64,000 nucleotides of DNA from Nitrososphaerota archaeon (GTDB lineage: Archaea > Thermoproteota > Nitrososphaeria > Nitrososphaerales > Gagatemarchaeaceae), in assembly GCA_027887045.1 (NCBI GenBank), contig JAPCJH010000001.1, positions 310,001 through 374,000 of the forward strand, read 5' to 3'. The notes under the pieces are model-generated. The model was not told the origin of the DNA, made no database searches, and was given only the letters and a program-made list of their open reading frames with translations. Positions 60,032 through 64,000 of the stretch are shown here, one piece after another (within the stretch, counting starts at the first letter, position 1; every line of letters starts with the position of its first letter). Position numbers and translations under genes: made by a program.

Positions 60032-60065
60032 TATCGGCTATCCGATATCGGGTTGCCGATATCGA
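60032..60065 (+). promoter_or_regulatory. Palindromic operator before padR
   Basis: CCGATATCGG at 60042-60051 is an exact 10-nt palindrome. A second copy, CCGATATCG(A) at 60056-60065, runs up to the ATG. A third half-site, TATCGG at 60032-60037, overlaps the TATA-like gttatatcgg. This fits an autoregulatory PadR site covering the promoter. Confidence 0.7.
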
Positions 60066-60066
60066 A

Positions 60067-60510
60067 ATGTGGCCGTTTGGGCTCAAGTTCCACCGACGTA
60101 GAGGTCTGAGGGCGTGGATTCTGTCGCTGTTAAACAAGTCGCCGAAGAACGGGGCGGAAATCATGGACTCGATCGAGGAAATGAGCCAGGGGTGGTGGAG
60201 ACCGTCTCCTGGGTCGATCTACCCTCTACTCGAAAGCATGCAGGGGGAGGAGTTGATTAAGAAAAGGGAAGACGGCAGATATGAGCTGACGGACAAGAGC
60301 AAAAACGAAATTGACTGGGCGCCGAGCATCCAAGGAGGTCAGCCCCAGAGCGTCGACGGGATGCTCAACGACATGAGCGGGTTTGTTTCATACTTCGAAG
60401 ACCTGAACAAGACGGACAAGTCGAAAATAGGAGCTAACAGGGACAAGATGAAACAGATAGCAGAACGCTTACTCGAGTTGATTCGAGAAGGAGGTGAAAA
60501 AGGTGAATAG
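60067..60510 (+). CDS. PadR-family transcriptional regulator
   Basis: 147 residues. Winged-helix blocks are LRAWILSLLNKSPKNGAEIM, then WWRPSPGSIYPLLESMQGEELI, the diagnostic PadR motif, and EDGRYELTDKSKNEI. The C-terminal helices are for dimerisation. It overlaps the SHOCT gene by eight bases. A tandem palindrome lies directly upstream, so it is probably self-regulated. Confidence 0.88.
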   Translation: MWPFGLKFHRRRGLRAWILSLLNKSPKNGAEIMDSIEEMSQGWWRPSPGSIYPLLESMQGEELIKKREDGRYELTDKSKNEIDWAPSIQGGQPQSVDGMLNDMSGFVSYFEDLNKTDKSKIGANRDKMKQIAERLLELIREGGEKGE

Positions 60511-60853
60511 AAATGAAATGAAGAGACCTGGTCACTATTTTGGTTGGGCGCTGGTCGCGGTTGCAATGGTCGCGGTGGTCGCGTTCGCTTTATCGTGGTT
60601 CTTCGTTCCACGGCCGCTCACGGGCTACTTCTACCCATTTGCCCCGTTCGGGTGGTTCTTCGGACTATTCTGGATCTTCATCATCTTCTGGGCTGTCAGA
60701 TGGATCTTCTGGGGTCCAAGGTGGGGCTACCATAGATGGTACGGGCGCCATGGTGATGAATCCTACTACATACTTCGGGAGAGATACGCAAAGGGCGAAA
60801 TCACAAGGGAGCAGTTTGACCAGATGATGCGCGACCTTGAGAACAGGAGTTGA
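60503..60853 (+). CDS. SHOCT-domain membrane protein
   Basis: 116 residues from GTG 60503, seven nt after GGAGGTG. Two hydrophobic helices (FGWALVAVAMVAVVAFALSW and PFGWFFGLFWIFIIFWAVRW) are followed by the SHOCT motif YILRERYAKGEITREQFDQM. SHOCT domains act as oligomerisation or membrane-associated modules. It is probably regulated with the PadR protein. Confidence 0.82.
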   Translation: MNRNEMKRPGHYFGWALVAVAMVAVVAFALSWFFVPRPLTGYFYPFAPFGWFFGLFWIFIIFWAVRWIFWGPRWGYHRWYGRHGDESYYILRERYAKGEITREQFDQMMRDLENRS

Positions 60854-60871
60854 AAGTGAACCGAAGAAACG

Positions 60872-60889
60872 CGGGTCCTTCAGGACCCG
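60872..60889 (+). terminator. Short hairpin after SHOCT gene
   Basis: CGGGTCC, loop TTCA, GGACCCG: a perfect 7-bp stem 19 nt after the SHOCT stop. No T tract follows, so a processing or termination role is only possible. Confidence 0.35.
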
Positions 60890-60928
60890 TCCCCGACGTT
60901 TTGAATCGCTATCCCAACAGAACGCGAA

Positions 60929-61291
60929 CTATGATTGTGTGTGTGAGCGAAGGGTGTAACCCACCGCTCTGTCGGCTGTAATGTGCACTAGCCATCCCAC
61001 CAAAGGGAAGTATGGAGATCTTAGTGCACCCCAAAGAGCCCCAAAGACAAGGCCCCAGACGAGAACTGTGTGAAAGATGTTGTAATAGGTTGCACCCCAC
61101 CTCGGCCACTCCTTCCTGTTTGAAGACAAACCGATAGGGATGAAAGCCGCCACGTCGGGGAAGAAACCCCAGAAGACCGTTTGGACCCAGTCCAGCCCGC
61201 CGAGATAGAAAGATCTGTAGATAAGGTAGGCGAGCAGAGCCAGAGTGACGCCTGCGTACTCAGCCCAGAATAGCCTTGAGTTTTTGAGTAT
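60929..61291 (-). CDS. DUF4260-like membrane protein, no standard start
   Basis: About 120 residues if the ATA at 61289-61291 is the start. Blocks from this frame are AEYAGVTLALLAYLIYRSFY, WGFFPDVAAFIPIG, TYYNIFHTVLVWGLVFGALW and GWLVHITADRAVGYTLRS, the last being the usual DUF4260 end (His...Asp-Arg...Gly-Tyr). The only standard start, GTG 61151-61153, would delete the first helix. An in-frame TAA lies upstream. Another candidate is the ATC at 61331-61333. Confidence 0.62.
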   Translation of the reverse strand: MLKNSRLFWAEYAGVTLALLAYLIYRSFYLGGLDWVQTVFWGFFPDVAAFIPIGLSSNRKEWPRWGATYYNIFHTVLVWGLVFGALWGALRSPYFPLVGWLVHITADRAVGYTLRSHTQS

Positions 61292-61515
61292 TGGAAACCC
61301 GGTCCGAACTTCGTAGAGAGTTTCCCGACCGATGTTTGAATGGAATTACAATTTTGCCTAGTTTCCCGAGTTTGTTGGATTCTGGATGGAGAATCGCGAA
61401 AACTTTCGCGTATTTGGGTGTGCGTTGGCATGGGGGCTTATAGGAAAAACTGGGCGGTTATTTTAGGGCGAATGTAACGAAGAGAAATCTTGTTCTAATA
61501 GCCTGCAAGATTACA

Positions 61516-62172
61516 ATGACGATTGGCCTTATTGCAATAGTGTCATTTCCGATTCCCCACGTTTTCGCCGCAAAATCGGTTGCCTTCTATCTCACTGGGA
61601 CTAGAGGCTCTTGGAGCTGCCCTTACTTGTTGTCGCTGAACGAAACGATTCTCCCCTTCTATTCGGGAGCGCCAGGTTTTGCTTGGTGCACGACCTACTC
61701 GGGAAATACGATGCCAATCACATCGGTAGTCTTAATCGTAAATGTTACGCAATATGATTTCTATTCTCCCCTGGTGATTCTGAGCGATTGTTCGACATCG
61801 ACAACCTGCACGTCGCAAGTGACGCTGGCCTCCTTTTCCACTTCTTTGCGCAATCATCTGCCCGGAACGGGGCAAGCGGACTGTTCACCGTCAAACATGA
61901 ACACGATCATTCTCGCACTGGAAGGGACACCGAACTTGATGTCCGGTGACGTAATCAGTCTGCAGCTCTCCTCACGCTCGGAGATGCCAATCACCTTTTG
62001 CGGGGCTGAGCTCGTGATAAGCGGTCCCTCCGACGCGCCAACGGCAGTCCCGGAATTTGGCACGTCAGGTGCCGCGGTCGTTGCGATACCCATCCTTGTG
62101 CTCGCGATGGTCAAACTCCGCAGGCTTCGAAAGGGTAGCGAGATCTTCGGTCCCCAGCTACAGAAGGGGTAA
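61516..62172 (+). CDS. PEFG-CTERM exported protein
   Basis: 218 residues. Signal peptide (MTIGLIAIVSFPIPHVFAA), a beta-rich body with several Cys (SCPYLLS, WCTTYSG, DCSTSTTCTS, DCSPSNM, TFCGAEL), then the sorting end AVPEFGTSGAAVVAIPILVL with KLRRLRK. The PEFG motif, hydrophobic helix and basic tail are the archaeal PEFG-CTERM signal characteristic of Thaumarchaeota, processed by an exosortase/archaeosortase-like system. No sorting enzyme is in the window. Confidence 0.85.
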   Translation: MTIGLIAIVSFPIPHVFAAKSVAFYLTGTRGSWSCPYLLSLNETILPFYSGAPGFAWCTTYSGNTMPITSVVLIVNVTQYDFYSPLVILSDCSTSTTCTSQVTLASFSTSLRNHLPGTGQADCSPSNMNTIILALEGTPNLMSGDVISLQLSSRSEMPITFCGAELVISGPSDAPTAVPEFGTSGAAVVAIPILVLAMVKLRRLRKGSEIFGPQLQKG

Positions 62173-62275
62173 TCGAAATTGTCATTCGTAGCCCGTTGGG
62201 ACTCATTAGCGTCCATCCTTCGTTTCTTTCAAGAGGTTCTTTTCATTCTCGAACCCTGAACTGAAGCGCGGAACT

Positions 62276-62440
62276 TCACTCCCTAGGGTTGCGATTCGCC
62301 GTCTGAATTGCGATGTTGATTAGTTGTTTGGTTTTGCCGTTAAGTCCCGCGAGCGACAGTTGTGCCTCAACCAGGTCGTCGTACTTCGAGGCTAATCCGG
62401 AGAATTCCTTTTCGAAGAGTTCGATGGGATTTGGATTCAT
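62276..62440 (-). CDS. AhpD/carboxymuconolactone-decarboxylase-like short protein
   Basis: 54 residues from the ATG at 62440. LFEKEFSGLASKYDDLVEAQLSLAGL then GKTKQLINIAIQTANRNP matches only the N-terminal half of the CMD fold. The catalytic C-x-x-C helix that should follow is absent, and no other frame restores it. It may be a truncated gene or a small family variant. Confidence 0.45.
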   Translation of the reverse strand: MNPNPIELFEKEFSGLASKYDDLVEAQLSLAGLNGKTKQLINIAIQTANRNPRE

Positions 62441-62549
62441 AAATAATCTGCGTTTCGGACGCAAACATGGCCGACAGCAAACGAGCCGCAGACCTGTTGG
62501 CTAGTATTTATAGAGATGAGGGTCCACCACACTGTCCAGCTCCTCTAAG

Positions 62550-62969
62550 ATGACGCCATCTCGTAATATCAAAATTCTCGCGGTCTTGCTCGTCACGTTT
62601 GTGTTCTGCGACATTCTCTTGTCACCGCTGGGATTTGAGACTCGCGGATCAGCGATCCTGACCAATCCCGCCTCGCTCCCGTGGCTCGGACTGCTATTCG
62701 GCGGCCTCACACTCAATATCGTCTCCCTTATTCTTGTCTTCTTCAGAGCTCGGATCGCGTCGATTTTCGCGATAATCGGGTCAATCGGCTACATAATACT
62801 TGGGTTTGCAGATCAGCTAAATCTAGTTACGTCGCTACCGCCTCCCCAATTGATTACGGACGTTGAAGTAATCACGATTGTTGTCTTGGTAGCGACAATT
62901 CTATTTGCGTCAAGAGTTTACAGGGAGAACTCGCCCCATTCCGATGTCGGAAAGAACCAAGAAACATAA
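62550..62969 (+). CDS. Four-helix membrane protein
   Basis: 139 residues. Helices: ILAVLLVTFVFCDILLSPL, PWLGLLFGGLTLNIVSLILV, IASIFAIIGSIGYIILGFAD and VEVITIVVLVATILFASRVY. Function unknown. A TATA-like tatttatag lies about 42 nt upstream. Confidence 0.58.
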   Translation: MTPSRNIKILAVLLVTFVFCDILLSPLGFETRGSAILTNPASLPWLGLLFGGLTLNIVSLILVFFRARIASIFAIIGSIGYIILGFADQLNLVTSLPPPQLITDVEVITIVVLVATILFASRVYRENSPHSDVGKNQET

Positions 62970-62995
62970 GCCCAGGAAGCTATAGATTGAATGTG

Positions 62996-64000
62996 ATGCT
63001 CCAACCTTCTGAACAGTTTCACAGAGAGTATTTCGATTGGTCTGAGGAAGAGTTTGCGAATAGGTTCGTTGAAAAAGTCTCTGCCGGGAGACTTAAACAA
63101 AACCGAACCTATGTTGACTTGAAATTAGAGAAGAAGTCGCTAAAGCAAAAATTGCAAGCGGCTTACCTGGACGCCATCAATCTACCAAATCTTGTGAAAA
63201 TGCTTCCTGGACTTGCTGCCAATCCCAAGCCTGCGGATTACGTCGGATCTATCTATCGCTTTTTGAAGGACGATAGAGCTAGCGATCTTTTCCACTGGTG
63301 GAAGAAATTGAGACAAGGAACCAAGACCCCCCTTTTCGGGTCAGCCGACATAATCAACGTCTGCAATCTCAAGTGCGTGCATTGTTATTGGTGGACTACA
63401 CGAGAACCGACGGCTGGGGAGTTGACAGCAGAACAGTGGAGAATCGTAATTCGGAACTCCTTCAAGAAGATGAGGATCGCGAACGTTACAGTCGTTGGTG
63501 GTGAGCCAATGTTGAGAAAGGATGTCGTTCAAGTCTTCTCAGAGGAAATGAAGAACAGAATGAGTGTAGTTACAAACGGCATGTTCCCATTGATTGCCAT
63601 CAAAGGGCTTTACTTTGTCTCAATCGATGGGACGGAAGAGGTTCACAATAGCATTCGCGGTCCAAACACTTACGCGAGGATAAAGAAAAACGTGAAAACT
63701 TTTGCCGACGCTGGCGGAAGAGTTGACATTAACATGACGCTGAACACTTTGAATTATCAGACGGTAATGGACGTCATTCACGAATGGGATGATATCGCGG
63801 AGCGGATCAGCATTCAGTTCCATACCCCGTTCGTCGATAATGATCCCCTGTGGCTGCCGTTCGGAGACGAAAGAAACAAGACCATTGACAGCATTCTTGA
63901 ATACAGCAGCAGACAAAACAAGCACTTTGTGATAGATTCCAGCGAACAGCTTGAATTGCTGCGTGGCAATTGGGGGTACAAATGTCCTAACTGGATGATC
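62996..64000 (+). CDS. Radical SAM protein, cut by window end
   Basis: 335 codons from ATG 62996 with no stop before the window ends. The radical SAM motif is INVCNLKCVHCYWW (C-x3-C-x2-C) near residue 125, followed by VTVVGGEPMLRKDVV (GGE block), MSVVTNGMF and FVSIDGTEEVHNSIRG. This is the PqqE/SPASM-like or MoaA-like order. The first 100 residues are a separate helical domain. It is not QueE-like (no short CX14CX2C arrangement). The C-terminus is unseen. Confidence 0.8.
   Translation, partial: MLQPSEQFHREYFDWSEEEFANRFVEKVSAGRLKQNRTYVDLKLEKKSLKQKLQAAYLDAINLPNLVKMLPGLAANPKPADYVGSIYRFLKDDRASDLFHWWKKLRQGTKTPLFGSADIINVCNLKCVHCYWWTTREPTAGELTAEQWRIVIRNSFKKMRIANVTVVGGEPMLRKDVVQVFSEEMKNRMSVVTNGMFPLIAIKGLYFVSIDGTEEVHNSIRGPNTYARIKKNVKTFADAGGRVDINMTLNTLNYQTVMDVIHEWDDIAERISIQFHTPFVDNDPLWLPFGDERNKTIDSILEYSSRQNKHFVIDSSEQLELLRGNWGYKCPNWMI

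Noticed and set aside
61021..61431. 136-codon minus-strand frame across the DUF4260 region
   Set aside because: Ser/Thr/Gln-rich shadow of the DUF4260 frame, which has membrane helices and a family end motif.
1..64000. CRISPR array or insertion sequence
   Set aside because: No regularly spaced repeats were noticed, and no transposase or Cas-like protein is present.

Overview
The window reads as a chromosomal segment of a mesophilic archaeon, most likely a member of the Thaumarchaeota/Nitrososphaerota. Supporting signs are a PEFG-type C-terminal sorting signal (61516-62172), a tetraether lipid synthase (Tes), Rpo12, archaeosine genes (a QueD-like PTPS, QueC, MptA), TrmB/Lrp/PadR regulators, many small cupredoxins and zinc ribbons, and a tRNA-Gly with a bulge-helix-bulge intron. 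A TATA box lies about 26 nt upstream of many start codons, so leaderless ATG/GTG/TTG starts are the rule. Genes with a leader or inside operons more often carry a Shine-Dalgarno-like motif. The species cannot be named from this sequence. Acyl-CoA metabolism (acyl-CoA dehydrogenase, CitE-like lyase, MaoC hydratase) suggests some heterotrophic capacity.

Layout. 0-1.8 kb: acyl-CoA genes. 2.1-4.9 kb: small accessory block (AbrB, an HTH/coiled-coil protein, a free-standing LAGLIDADG protein). 5-10.9 kb: Tes, Rpo12, a RibD-like reductase, an amino-acid permease and small alpha/beta-barrel proteins. 11-15.8 kb: DUF1326/DUF2182/NrtS and a MerB-like protein. 15.8-19.9 kb: secreted block (DUF1800, DUF1501, cupredoxin, Ser/Thr-rich anchored protein). 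20-32.5 kb: single-gene housekeeping and regulatory units, many with VOC, TrmB or redox functions. 32.6-40.05 kb: from tRNA-Gly(CCC) to a duplicate of its 3' end, probably the remains of an integrated element (MFS exporter, VOC, DUF6884-like, tandem-duplicated zincin, two secreted proteins). 41-47.3 kb: an unusual cluster of two cytoplasmic THI5/SsuA-like paralogues, TrpB, tryptophan 2,3-dioxygenase, a third solute-binding-like protein without signal peptide, and a Rieske ferredoxin. 47.4-49.8 kb: archaeosine precursor genes. 50-60 kb: DUF72, NAD kinase, a regulator, an LLM oxidoreductase, small membrane proteins, HflX, and a HAD-glycosyltransferase pair. 60-64 kb: PadR/SHOCT operon with palindromic operator, DUF4260, a PEFG protein and a radical SAM protein cut by the window end.

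Two things stand out. One is the 41-46.7 kb tryptophan/solute-binding-fold cluster, which matches no pathway I know. The other is a recurring pattern in which a well-recognised protein has no ATG/GTG/TTG start before its essential N-terminal motif, but a CTG, ATA or ATC sits where the start should be (DUF1800, SGNH hydrolase, QueC, TrpB, DUF4260). This means either unusual start codons or small assembly errors. Four short genes under 60 codons are also added (7877-8026, 29917-30096, 51900-52022, 55564-55719).
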